Shown: positions 1 through 6,537 of the stretch, piece after piece
How positions within the stretch are numbered: the stretch's first letter is position 1
Layout: each line of letters begins with the position of its first letter
Assembly (NCBI GenBank): GCA_903821255.1
Contig: CAIJKT010000830.1
Coordinates: forward strand, 1-6,549
DNA length: 6,549 nucleotides
Direction: 5' to 3'
From: an uncultured Lentisphaeria bacterium
GTDB lineage: Bacteria > Verrucomicrobiota > Lentisphaeria > Victivallales > Victivallaceae
Position numbers and translations under genes: made by a program
The notes under the pieces: model-generated
Databases searched by the model: none
Told to the model about the DNA's origin: nothing
What the model saw: the letters and a program-made list of their open reading frames with translations, nothing else

Positions 1-581
1 CGCGCCATGACATTATGCGGCACCACATCGTTGAAGAAATACCAGAAGACCGTATTGACAAACATGTCGCTGAACTTAAAGAGTCCCATCGCAATTGCAA
101 TAGTTCCGACCGTAACCGCCGCCGCGCTCCATCCGGTGGACGCACCGATCAGCCCGTGCAGCCTGGCTCCCAGTTCCGTCGAGAAAGCCATCAGGCACAG
201 GGCTATTGACACGAACGGCACGGTGAAGAGCATGAATGGAATGCGTCTTCCCATGCGTCCGCGATGTCTGTCGCTGGCTGTACTGATGATGGGGTTCAAC
301 GCCACATTCAGGATGCAGGGTAGAGTCACCAGCACTAGACCCATGATCCAGTTCGGCGCATTCAGTTCCCGGAGTCGCAGCGGCACGATGCTGGGAACGA
401 CCGTCTCCATCATGGTGAAACAGAAATCGCCCCAGAGCAGCCAGGTGAAAAGCCAGGCCAGCCCGGCTCTGGAATATACCAGAGTCCCCACTGAAAATTG
501 CGCCCCGCCTGCCGCCAACGGACCGGGTGTGACGCCAGACGCGGACTCTCCATGAGAACTTTTTAAACGCGGATTACTCAT
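1..581 (-). CDS. MFS transporter, sugar-cation symporter-like, N-terminal part (runs off left edge)
   Basis: The reverse strand is open from an ATG at 581 to the window edge, giving 193 residues of an inner-membrane secondary transporter. After a polar N-terminus of about 37 residues there are hydrophobic segments at roughly 38-60, 77-99, 114-134 and 154-182. The loop between the second and third segments has the MFS signature SDRHRGRMGRRIPF (residues 103-116), the form seen in glycoside-pentoside-hexuronide (GPH)/SLC45-like sugar transporters. A later stretch FWYFFNDVVP (179-188) resembles transporters common in Planctomycetota and Lentisphaerota. The start is preceded by a weak purine-rich site (AGAGAG, about 8 nt away). 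The gene lies 349 bp downstream of the DUF4838 gene on the same strand and looks more GC-rich than its neighbours. The likely role is uptake of a mono- or oligosaccharide released by the neighbouring secreted protein. MFS family membership is firm; the substrate is unknown. The C-terminal half lies outside the window. Confidence 0.88.
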   Translation of the reverse strand, partial: MSNPRLKSSHGESASGVTPGPLAAGGAQFSVGTLVYSRAGLAWLFTWLLWGDFCFTMMETVVPSIVPLRLRELNAPNWIMGLVLVTLPCILNVALNPIISTASDRHRGRMGRRIPFMLFTVPFVSIALCLMAFSTELGARLHGLIGASTGWSAAAVTVGTIAIAMGLFKFSDMFVNTVFWYFFNDVVPHNVMA

Positions 582-687
582 TCCGTTTTCTCTCTAAGGC
601 TGTTTTCATGTATTGCATGGTGTTTTATTTATCTGTTTCAGTTATAGAAGCGTCTGTTCTCAATTTTTTTCAGTTCTACAGCCAGAG

Positions 688-716
688 ATTTTAATGCCAG
701 TACACGCCAATACCAA
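688..716 (-). promoter_or_regulatory. Candidate sigma70-type promoter for the MFS gene
   Basis: On the minus strand TTGGTA (716-711, 4 of 6 matches to the -35 consensus) is followed after exactly 17 bp by TAAAAT (693-688, 5 of 6 matches to the -10 consensus). This would start transcription near 681 and leave a 5' leader of about 100 nt before the MFS start. The match was found by eye in AT-rich DNA, so it may be chance. Confidence 0.4.
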
Positions 717-879
717 ATTTAAAAGTTACTTGAAATCATGCCCCGGCAATATAAAAAGCTCCCATCTTCCTGTTAATCGTTCCAGTTGAACTCGTGCTGA
801 TTCGATTTGCCATGTCGAAAACAATTTAGCGAGTGGTGATAATAATCCATTTCAACACTTTTTCCCATAGAATCGGCCA

Positions 880-900
880 ACCCCGTCCAAAGAACGGGGT
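880..900 (-). terminator. Hairpin downstream of the DUF4838 gene, possible terminator
   Basis: A perfect 7-bp stem, ACCCCGT (880-886) with ACGGGGT (894-900), encloses a 7-nt loop, 30 bp past the DUF4838 stop codon. It is the only GC-rich hairpin in this gap. On the minus strand the stem is followed by TTGGCCGATT rather than a run of T, so a classical intrinsic terminator is not supported. It could act with Rho or as a 3'-end stabiliser. Confidence 0.4.
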
Positions 901-930
901 ATTAATTACTATTTACGACGATACTGCTCA

Positions 931-3900
931 CTACTGATAAACAAGCCTCAAGTTATCCAGGAAAATTACGCGGTCTTTGGTGGCCTTGCCCTTCGCGACG
1001 TACAGTAAGAAGTCTTTCATCTTTGTAAGATCAATCTTCTTCTGTAACTGGATCATATTTTTGTTCAATTTTACTAGTGATACATCTTTGTTCCAGCCAG
1101 GCTTCAGTGATATTCCATTATAAAAGGTATTGTCGGCTAAAAGACGGATTAATATGTCCATATTCTCTGATCCTTCGACAAAGATGTCGGCTTTTAATGC
1201 GACAAAATCCGACCAGTCGGACAGATCGCCGACTTTAACAGTAATTCCCAGAAAATCATCCGATTTTTTGAATTCTAGACGGAGCGAGGTTTCCCCGTCA
1301 CTCGTCCGCTCTTTTGAGAAGGCGGCGACACAAGGTCCTGTGGGACTGAAGGATGGCATATCCCGTGGCCCCTCCCAGGAGGCAAACAACACGCCATTGC
1401 TTTTCCCTGCCAGTGTGACCTTGCCGAATTTCTCAATATCGTGGTATCCTTTTGTGGTGAGGAAAGGCGACCATGTTTGCAACTGCATCGCTTTATCATC
1501 AGAATTCAGATAGCGCGACCGGCAGAAATTGCAGACGAGCGATACCCCTTCTTTGGGCGTGAAGTTTATATTCTTCCAAGGGATGGCCATTTCAACAATC
1601 CACGAGTTATCATTTATCTTTCCTGCTGTCTCCGCGCCGCCATTCCATGACCTGCCGTAATCTTTCTGTCCCTCAATTGTCTTTACCTCGGCATCTGTCA
1701 TCACGCCGGCCGGGTTGACGATAAAGTGGTAGTAGGTACTCCGGTCGCCGCTGGGGTTGATGAATATCTCGACTGAACTATCTTTCCAACGATCCGGATC
1801 ATCCTGCTTGCGCTGCTGGAACTTCATGTCCCGGATATTGTCGTCAAAACACTCGAATGCGAGATAGAGTTTATCCTTCGACCATAGCGTCCGGACGATA
1901 GTTTTGACTTTCAACTCCTGCATTTTTTCATAAGGAGTCAGAAATATTTTGTCTGCTTTTGTCCATGCACTCTCATTAAGCACTCCGTCAATCAGGATAG
2001 CGCCGTCAGCCACGGGCGAGACATTGTGACGAATACTGTCTAGTGTGCTCATCGGCATCGTTCGCAAATATTCAAGTCGCTTCTCAACGAAAGGCTTTAC
2101 CTTCTCAAGAGCCTTTACAGACATAAAAGTATCCATATACGTATTCCAGGCCGAGGCATATTCAGATAACACGCGGGTGCGGTCGAATGGGAACGGCTCT
2201 CCGCTGGCACAGAAAGCTTTTCTAAGCGAGGGCTCAAGGTGGAGAAGTGCTGAGTCAACCGGTATCAGTTCACGCAACACACGCGCTCTGTAGAAAGGAT
2301 CATTTCCGCAGGCGGTCTCAGCCTCGTCAAGCAGTTTTCGCGCCGTGGAGAAGAACTCAATATCAAGGTATGCCTTGTAATAATCTTCGCGGTCCAGATT
2401 TATCAATTTCTGCTTGCAGGCGTTCTGGCGAAGCTCGATATACGAGAGAAATTCCCGCATCTTTCCTGCCGCCGGCCCGTAGTAACCGTTGAAAAAAACA
2501 TCAAGCAGCTTTTTTTCATCCCTCTGCGGATTCTGCATTAATTTGAGTCCAAGCCAGATGCGGAGTGGATGGAAGCTTTGCAGATCATCGAATTGATCAT
2601 ACTCTCCGGAAAAGTCAAAATCCTCACATTCAATGAATATTGATTTTACTCCGTTTGCCTGAAAATACTCAAGATCTGGCTTCAGACATGAAATGTTTAC
2701 AAGAGGAACGTAAAACCCGGGCGCGTGTCTCTTATATACTCGCCAGTAATCCCACACCGCCATATTATTAGATATTTTGCACCATGGTTCAAACAGGTCT
2801 CGCATTTCCTTGTTGTACTCATGTGTGAGAGGACGGGAGAATTCTGACATACTGTATTTATCACACCACCGTATTATCACATTGTCGCGCGGCTTCAGCA
2901 ATTTCGGTACCTTAAGAGTATAATTGTAGGCAAAAACTTGCAACAGGATGTCAGGATATTCCGCCTTTATATTGTCAGCAATCTCATTAATGAAATCGAC
3001 CATCAAACCGCTTTCAGCATCTTCTCTGTTGATGATTACCTTGCAGTTCGGACACAGACAGCCGTGCGTAATGCAATCATTAGCATCAATGTTATAAATA
3101 AACGGAGCTGGAAGATTCATGGCCTTCGCAGTCTTACGGTCAGCCTCAATAAAGTTCCGAAGTTGCCCGATGATAATTTCCCTTACCTTCGGGTTGGACA
3201 GGCAAAGATCGAACCACATGTTTCTGGTACCCTTGGCATCCGTCAATCGTTCCCCTTTTTCGTTCATAGAAAAATATTCCGGATGCAGAATTCCGTACTT
3301 ATCGGGATGGATATATAACCCCAAAGTGTGGCAATTTCCAGGTGAGCCTTCTTTGGCTGCAGTGCCCCACTGCAGACTATTTCCAACTTCGTTCTTGTTG
3401 AATTGATAAAAATAAATGCCTGCCTCCTTATTTTCCGGAGAGAAATTCCCATACGGAGCGTATATGTAATGATACAGGAACGCGGGTTTTCCGGACAGTT
3501 TCGGGGCATTTATCATCAAATCGGCGGTGAAAGGAATTATTTCTGTCCATGGATCAAGCAAATAGATACCAATCGACTCCTCTAAAAACTCATATACCCC
3601 ATTGAGGGTTCCACGCAGCCTGCCGCCGGTTATCACAATGTTGTCGTCAACTGTGATAACAGACCACTCTTCCGGAGCAAAACTTGTTGCAATGATACCG
3701 TGATGCGCAGCAAATCTGGTCCATCCCACATAGATACCATGCTCCAACTTTTCTTCAGGTTTTTCCTTGACTATTTTAAACTCGGCGCCAGTAGTTTTTT
3801 TCAGGAACTTCGCCAACTCGGACGCGGCTGTCCGCTCCGCCTGACTTGGATTCTCGCTTTCAACAATAACGTATTCCGTCACCCCGCCTTTCGCGAGTTT

Positions 3901-4026
3901 AATGAGCTTAGAAGTCTGCATATCTTTTGTGATCTCAGTTCCTGAAATGCTAGAATTGACAAGCATAAAATTAAGTACAGCGGATAACAAAATTACCAAT
4001 CCTGCTTTGTAATAGTTTATATTCAT
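931..4026 (-). CDS. Secreted DUF4838 protein with N-terminal GH67N-like and C-terminal CBM9-like domains
   Basis: This 1031-residue protein is probably exported and acts on a complex glycan. Residues 1-29 look like a Sec signal peptide (K7, hydrophobic core 8-23) without a lipobox cysteine. Residues about 45-170 resemble the small domain preceding the barrel in alpha-glucuronidases and GH20-like enzymes, including GVYEFLEESIGIYLL (143-157). Residues about 230-500 match the DUF4838 pattern: NIDANDC (312-318), a cysteine cluster C318, C323, C325, C328, and strand-like segments ending FIECED (464-469). Helices follow at about 500-660. Residues about 672-873 resemble a family 9-type carbohydrate-binding domain (IDGVLNESAW 679-688, SVEIFINPSG 751-760). 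The final 155 residues look like a further beta-sandwich. The ATG has an AAGGA site 6 nt upstream. E467, D314, D317 and D426 are possible catalytic acids by position only. The reaction is not known; a glycoside hydrolase role is inferred from domain company. Confidence 0.85.
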   Translation of the reverse strand: MNINYYKAGLVILLSAVLNFMLVNSSISGTEITKDMQTSKLIKLAKGGVTEYVIVESENPSQAERTAASELAKFLKKTTGAEFKIVKEKPEEKLEHGIYVGWTRFAAHHGIIATSFAPEEWSVITVDDNIVITGGRLRGTLNGVYEFLEESIGIYLLDPWTEIIPFTADLMINAPKLSGKPAFLYHYIYAPYGNFSPENKEAGIYFYQFNKNEVGNSLQWGTAAKEGSPGNCHTLGLYIHPDKYGILHPEYFSMNEKGERLTDAKGTRNMWFDLCLSNPKVREIIIGQLRNFIEADRKTAKAMNLPAPFIYNIDANDCITHGCLCPNCKVIINREDAESGLMVDFINEIADNIKAEYPDILLQVFAYNYTLKVPKLLKPRDNVIIRWCDKYSMSEFSRPLTHEYNKEMRDLFEPWCKISNNMAVWDYWRVYKRHAPGFYVPLVNISCLKPDLEYFQANGVKSIFIECEDFDFSGEYDQFDDLQSFHPLRIWLGLKLMQNPQRDEKKLLDVFFNGYYGPAAGKMREFLSYIELRQNACKQKLINLDREDYYKAYLDIEFFSTARKLLDEAETACGNDPFYRARVLRELIPVDSALLHLEPSLRKAFCASGEPFPFDRTRVLSEYASAWNTYMDTFMSVKALEKVKPFVEKRLEYLRTMPMSTLDSIRHNVSPVADGAILIDGVLNESAWTKADKIFLTPYEKMQELKVKTIVRTLWSKDKLYLAFECFDDNIRDMKFQQRKQDDPDRWKDSSVEIFINPSGDRSTYYHFIVNPAGVMTDAEVKTIEGQKDYGRSWNGGAETAGKINDNSWIVEMAIPWKNINFTPKEGVSLVCNFCRSRYLNSDDKAMQLQTWSPFLTTKGYHDIEKFGKVTLAGKSNGVLFASWEGPRDMPSFSPTGPCVAAFSKERTSDGETSLRLEFKKSDDFLGITVKVGDLSDWSDFVALKADIFVEGSENMDILIRLLADNTFYNGISLKPGWNKDVSLVKLNKNMIQLQKKIDLTKMKDFLLYVAKGKATKDRVIFLDNLRLVYQ

Positions 4027-4099
4027 AGTACTTCCTTAAAAATTGTTTAGAGTATTATCGCGCTTTTTTCGTGTCATAAGGATCAATCAGTCCTTGCTT

Positions 4100-4129
4100 A
4101 ATGTATGAGTCTAATCTTTACTGTGTGAA
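4100..4129 (-). promoter_or_regulatory. Weak candidate promoter for the DUF4838 gene
   Basis: On the minus strand TTCACA (4129-4124, 5 of 6 matches to the -35 consensus) is followed after 18 bp by TACATT (4105-4100, 4 of 6 matches to the -10 consensus). The implied transcript start is about 65-70 nt upstream of the DUF4838 start codon. The inverted repeat at 4145-4160 lies just upstream. Support is limited to these matches. Confidence 0.25.
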
Positions 4130-4144
4130 TTTACCGTTGCTTGG

Positions 4145-4160
4145 TTTGACCCTTGTCAAA
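4145..4160. promoter_or_regulatory. Perfect inverted repeat TTTGAC-N4-GTCAAA, candidate operator
   Basis: Two perfect 6-bp arms (4145-4150 and 4155-4160) flank a 4-bp centre, CCTT. The 16-bp site lies 118 bp upstream of the DUF4838 start and about 15 bp upstream of its weak -35 candidate, a position more typical of an activator. It does not resemble the repeated site at the lacI-type promoter, so if functional it probably binds another regulator. Confidence 0.35.
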
Positions 4161-4265
4161 TCTTCGGCTCGCCATAGAGAGGGAGTATGTCCGTAATACC
4201 CTTCTGCCTGCGACGGGAATAAGAATAAACTGGAGGAGATTCATCATTTTATTATTAATCATGCT

Positions 4266-5039
4266 TTATTTAAATCCTATTTTTAGTACAGCCTGTGCAT
4301 CGCCTCCAATTATTAGTGAGGCGTATTTACGATTATCAACATGTCCATCCAAATATAAGAAATTAGCTGTACCAGGCCAGCTTGGCGGCGCAACGTACTG
4401 ATTGGCTGTGATGTACGGCTGAAAATAGCGTCCGTGGCGATATGATATATACGATGTCCAACTGAAATAATAGTTGTCAAGCCTTGAGTTGTCCGCTGCA
4501 AAAATCGCCGTGCTTGTACTGGAAACGGTAGACAATTTCCTGCCGCCATTAAAACCGCCGCCTTGCTTTTGTGCATAATAGTTTAAGGCATAATTAGAAT
4601 ACATGAATTGTGAAAAATCTAGAATTTCCGCCGGACACTGAAAATTTCCTTGCTTGGTAGTAGAAATAACGCCATTCCCGTAATATTCCACCCCGTATCC
4701 TTTCGCAATGCGCTTCCCTGCTGTATCCACCCCGGATAACACATTGAACCAAGCCTGGGTACCGTTGTTCGGGCTACCCATCATTGGCACTATGTAATCC
4801 TGGTTGGCATCCATATATATAGCATGGGCAAGGCCGATCTGCTTAAAGTTATTGGCACAGGCAATTGTTCTTGCTTTGTCTCTAGCCTTATTCAGCGCCG
4901 GCAGCAGCATACTGGCCAAAATTGCGATGATGGCGATCACCACCAGGAGCTCTATGAGTGTGAAATTCAACCTGTTACAGCGTTTTTCTACTTCCAGTTT
5001 CTTTCCCTCATTTGTCTTTTGAAGCATTGATGTTTTCAT
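4266..5039 (-). CDS. Prepilin-like protein (type II/IV pseudopilin N-terminal domain, H-X9-DG-type C-terminus)
   Basis: The 257-residue product has a charged leader of 25 residues and then the methylation/cleavage helix [17 protein letters not shown] (26-42), including the conserved E30 (Glu5 of the mature form), followed by [11 protein letters not shown] (43-53). Such helices insert in the inner membrane and pack in the core of pseudopili. The globular part ends with [10 protein letters not shown] (225-234), the C-terminal motif of the processing-associated H-X9-DG family. Two departures stand out. The residue before the cleavage point is N25 rather than the usual glycine. W221 occupies the position ten residues before D231 where histidine is expected, although an RHG occurs earlier at 201-203. 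The start at 5039 was chosen because it has AAGGAG 5 nt upstream; a longer reading from 5093 would overlap the regulator gene. The gene follows the LacI-type gene by 13 bp and is probably cotranscribed. Its specific role is unknown. Confidence 0.9.
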   Translation of the reverse strand: MKTSMLQKTNEGKKLEVEKRCNRLNFTLIELLVVIAIIAILASMLLPALNKARDKARTIACANNFKQIGLAHAIYMDANQDYIVPMMGSPNNGTQAWFNVLSGVDTAGKRIAKGYGVEYYGNGVISTTKQGNFQCPAEILDFSQFMYSNYALNYYAQKQGGGFNGGRKLSTVSSTSTAIFAADNSRLDNYYFSWTSYISYRHGRYFQPYITANQYVAPPSWPGTANFLYLDGHVDNRKYASLIIGGDAQAVLKIGFK

Positions 5040-5044
5040 TCTCA

Positions 5045-5050
5045 CTCCTT
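5045..5050 (-). promoter_or_regulatory. Ribosome binding site fixing the prepilin-like gene start
   Basis: AAGGAG on the minus strand lies in the 13-bp gap between the regulator stop codon (5053) and the ATG at 5039, with 5 nt of spacing. It is the best Shine-Dalgarno match in the window. It favours the 257-residue product over an 18-residue longer one starting inside the regulator gene. Confidence 0.8.
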
Positions 5051-5052
5051 GT

Positions 5053-6105
5053 TTAATAATGTTTTTGTGGCGGCGCGGTTGATTTCCTGACAATAAGCCT
5101 TACTTCCAGTTTCCGGTTCTCTGCTTTGTCCAGAATATCCGCCCGTTTATTTTCTATTGCATTTATCAGCATATTTGCTGTTTCTCTGCCCATCTGTTCA
5201 AAGGGCTGTGCGACGGTGGTCAAAGGCACAGTGGCATACCGGGCCATCTCTAAGTCAGCAAATCCGGCAATCGATAGCTCTTCAGGAACTTTTATGCCAA
5301 TCTGGGATGCTGCCTGAAGCACTTGCATCGCAACTGAATCGCTAATACAAAAGATTGCGGTCGGCCGCTGGCCGGCAGATTCGTTAAGAATATTTTTAAT
5401 AATAGTAACAGCTTCATCTTCTGCGGAAACTGGCGGTACGGATTCAATACGTATTGCCGCGGATTTGCCAAGATACTCTTTCATTCCGGCAATATAGCCT
5501 TCTTGACGCTGTTCAAGATATTCAGGTTTTTTATCCGGATATTGATGAGAAAAGTGAACAATTCGCTGATGACCCAGCCCGCTCAAATATTTGACCACAT
5601 CTTTAGCTCCCTGAAAGTCGTCGGAGGTAATGCCAATGCCGGCAGATGCACTGCTCAAATTGACGGTTGCGCAGGGAATATGTTTTTTCCCCACTTCACT
5701 CCGGATAAAATCAAAATCACTGCTTTTTTCGGAGTGAAAAATAACCCCGGCGACGCGCTGCTCGATTAATTGTTTTATAATATTGTCCGGATTGCTATGC
5801 GCCAGATGGTAGACTTTCACCGCGAAACTCTGCCTGGTGGCTTCCTCGACAATGCCGGACATTATTTTGCCGGTGTACTCCCATGATCCAGTGTCACATG
5901 ATACAAACGCGATCACATCATTTCTGCCGGTAACCATTGACCGGGCGATTTCGTTGCGCTGGTAGCCGAGCTGGTCGGCGGCGGCTTTGACGCGTTCGCT
6001 GGCAACGTCGCTGATCCGCAACTGTTTGGCCTTGCCGTTCAAAACACATGAAACGGTGGCATGGCTTACTCCGGCCTCTCTGGCAATGTCTTTGATCGTG
6101 ACCAT
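5053..6105 (-). CDS. LacI-family transcriptional regulator
   Basis: This 350-residue protein has normal LacI/GalR length and layout. The helix-turn-helix starts at residue 3 ([17 protein letters not shown], 3-19) with recognition-helix positions H15 and A16, followed by VLNG (21-24). The hinge is ARSM (54-57), with methionine where leucine usually enters the minor groove. A periplasmic-binding-protein-like sensor domain fills about 64-340, with [20 protein letters not shown] (161-180), [16 protein letters not shown] (250-265) and [14 protein letters not shown] (277-290) at the expected places. It therefore binds DNA as a dimer and responds to a small sugar-like ligand. The ATG has AAGGA 4 nt upstream. 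The gene is first in its transcription unit, directly ahead of the prepilin-like gene, and a strong promoter with two repeated sites precedes it, which suggests autoregulation. The sugar sensed is not apparent from sequence. Confidence 0.95.
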   Translation of the reverse strand: MVTIKDIAREAGVSHATVSCVLNGKAKQLRISDVASERVKAAADQLGYQRNEIARSMVTGRNDVIAFVSCDTGSWEYTGKIMSGIVEEATRQSFAVKVYHLAHSNPDNIIKQLIEQRVAGVIFHSEKSSDFDFIRSEVGKKHIPCATVNLSSASAGIGITSDDFQGAKDVVKYLSGLGHQRIVHFSHQYPDKKPEYLEQRQEGYIAGMKEYLGKSAAIRIESVPPVSAEDEAVTIIKNILNESAGQRPTAIFCISDSVAMQVLQAASQIGIKVPEELSIAGFADLEMARYATVPLTTVAQPFEQMGRETANMLINAIENKRADILDKAENRKLEVRLIVRKSTAPPQKHY

Positions 6106-6138
6106 AAAATCCTTCTAAAAACTTAATTTAAATCCTGG

Positions 6139-6152
6139 ATACACGTTTTAGC
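6139..6152 (-). promoter_or_regulatory. Repeated 14-bp site, copy nearer the start codon (candidate LacI-type operator)
   Basis: GCTAAAACGTGTAT on the minus strand is identical to the copy at 6163-6176, with 24 bp from start to start. It lies at and just downstream of the expected transcript start of the regulator gene, where a bound repressor would block initiation. It contains the TAAAACG half-site with a central CG that is common in LacI-family operators, but the second half is a poor mirror of the first. Confidence 0.55.
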
Positions 6153-6159
6153 TATTACT

Positions 6160-6188
6160 AGAATACACGTTTTAGCAAATTCTGTCAA
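6160..6188 (-). promoter_or_regulatory. Sigma70-type promoter of the regulator gene
   Basis: On the minus strand a perfect TTGACA (6188-6183) is separated by exactly 17 bp from TATTCT (6165-6160, 4 of 6 matches to the -10 consensus). The implied start site is near 6150-6153, giving a leader of about 45 nt before the ATG at 6105. This is the best promoter in the window, and its spacer contains most of one copy of the repeated 14-bp site. Confidence 0.7.
6163..6176 (-). promoter_or_regulatory. Repeated 14-bp site inside the promoter spacer (candidate LacI-type operator)
   Basis: This exact copy of GCTAAAACGTGTAT sits between the -35 and -10 elements and overlaps the first three bases of the -10 box. 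Binding here would exclude RNA polymerase. Together with the second copy two helical turns away (24 bp), it suggests cooperative repression by the LacI-family protein encoded immediately downstream. Confidence 0.6.
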
Positions 6189-6253
6189 TACCCTTTTTGA
6201 AAAAAAATGAAAATCTTTGGAGTTTTCAATTTCTGAAAAACTTTTTCCGGCTA

Positions 6254-6281
6254 TTTACTGTCGTAATATGTTATTTATAAA
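6254..6281 (+). promoter_or_regulatory. Candidate promoter for the divergent plus-strand gene
   Basis: TTTACT (6254-6259, 4 of 6 matches to the -35 consensus) is followed after 16 bp by TATAAA (6276-6281, 4 of 6 matches to the -10 consensus). It would give a long leader of about 250 nt before the ATG at 6538. The surrounding DNA is so AT-rich that chance matches are likely. Confidence 0.25.
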
Positions 6282-6301
6282 TATATTACAAATTCATGGC
6301 A

Positions 6302-6322
6302 CAGTTTTTGTTGACAAAACTG
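6302..6322. repeat. Near-perfect 21-bp inverted repeat, candidate regulator site
   Basis: CAGTTTT (6302-6308) and AAAACTG (6316-6322) form perfect 7-bp arms around a 7-nt centre. An alternative register pairs TTTTGT with ACAAAA around a 2-bp centre. The right half contains TTGACA (6311-6316), but no good -10 box lies 16-18 bp beyond it on the plus strand, so an operator is more likely than a promoter element. Confidence 0.35.
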
Positions 6323-6433
6323 CTATATATGTAAAGAGAAGTGCTAAAATTCTAAAGGTTTAAAATTTAAGCGGGGAAAGCAATTGAAAATGAAAAATTA
6401 TAAAACCGGAAAAAAACAGGAGTTAAAAGCATT

Positions 6434-6523
6434 ATGCTCGACATGTCTCTAAAATCTCCGGTATGTGGAAGCCCGCGAATGAGGGAGTTGAAAGCGAGAA
6501 AAGTTGAAAGCGAGAAAAGTTGA
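6434..6523 (+). CDS. Possible small upstream ORF, 29 codons
   Basis: An ATG at 6434 has AGGAG (6418-6422) 11 nt upstream, a good motif at a slightly long spacing. The frame reads MLDMSLKSPVCGSPR and then a Lys/Glu-rich tail ending KVESEKS, stopping with TGA at 6521-6523 inside the third copy of the 16-bp repeat. It ends 14 nt before the ATG at 6538, so it could be a leader peptide coupled to the downstream gene. Its composition and brevity give no functional hint, and it may not be translated. Confidence 0.2.
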   Translation: MLDMSLKSPVCGSPRMRELKARKVESEKS

Positions 6524-6537
6524 AAGCGAGAAAAGTT
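6486..6537 (+). repeat. 16-bp tandem repeat, about 3.25 perfect copies
   Basis: The unit GTTGAAAGCGAGAAAA occurs at 6487-6502, 6503-6518 and 6519-6534 without a mismatch. One matching base precedes the array and GTT follows it. The array directly abuts the ATG at 6538. Because the unit is not a multiple of three, each copy shifts the reading frame, and two of the three frames meet a TGA within the array. Each unit also holds a GAG that could act as a weak ribosome binding site. Confidence 0.92.

Larger units (their letters stand above)
582..930. other. Intergenic region between DUF4838 gene and MFS gene
   Basis: This 349-bp stretch has no convincing coding sequence on either strand. It holds a hairpin shortly after the DUF4838 stop codon (880-900) and a candidate promoter for the MFS gene (688-716). 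The remainder is AT-rich, with no further repeat that I could find. The length of the gap suggests that the MFS gene is not strictly dependent on read-through from the gene upstream. Confidence 0.6.
4027..4265. other. Gap between prepilin-like gene and DUF4838 gene
   Basis: This 239-bp gap is without a supported gene. It contains a perfect spaced palindrome (4145-4160) and a weak promoter candidate (4100-4129), both oriented to serve the DUF4838 gene. No T-tailed hairpin was found after the prepilin-like gene, so read-through from the regulator and prepilin-like genes into the DUF4838 gene remains possible. Confidence 0.5.
6106..6537. other. Divergent regulatory region right of the LacI-type gene
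   Basis: About 430 bp separate the regulator start from the probable plus-strand start at 6538. The left part carries the regulator promoter and two repeated 14-bp sites. The middle is very AT-rich, with a plus-strand promoter candidate (6254-6281) and a 21-bp near-palindrome (6302-6322). The right part has a possible 29-codon small ORF (6434-6523) and a 16-bp tandem repeat (6486-6537). No larger gene is supported on either strand. Confidence 0.65.

Noticed and set aside
7..555. A 182-codon plus-strand ORF
   Set aside because: It is antisense to the MFS transporter, whose minus-strand reading has membrane segments and the SDR...GRR signature; the plus-strand reading has no recognisable pattern.
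1130..3585. Several plus- and minus-strand ORFs of 60-127 codons inside the DUF4838 gene
   Set aside because: They are shadow frames of a 1031-codon gene with clear domain patterns, and none has a convincing start signal or family resemblance.
4153..4401. Plus-strand ORF with a hydrophobic stretch that looks like a small membrane or secreted protein
   Set aside because: More than half is antisense to the end of the prepilin-like gene, its start codon is not an ATG, and the GGAGG at 4232-4236 is not placed before a start codon.
5040..5093. Longer N-terminus for the prepilin-like gene starting at 5093
   Set aside because: It would overlap the regulator gene by 41 bp and lacks a good ribosome binding site, while the ATG at 5039 has AAGGAG at 5 nt.
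6263..6289. GTAATAT...ATATTAC inverted repeat and the TATTTATAAATA palindrome within it
   Set aside because: The two have different centres and lie in extremely AT-rich DNA, where such dyads are expected by chance.
6311..6339. TTGACA at 6311 as the -35 box of a plus-strand promoter
   Set aside because: No acceptable -10 element occurs 16-18 bp downstream; the TATATA nearby is only 7 bp away.
6486..6537. CRISPR-like array
   Set aside because: The units are contiguous with no spacers and are only 16 bp long.
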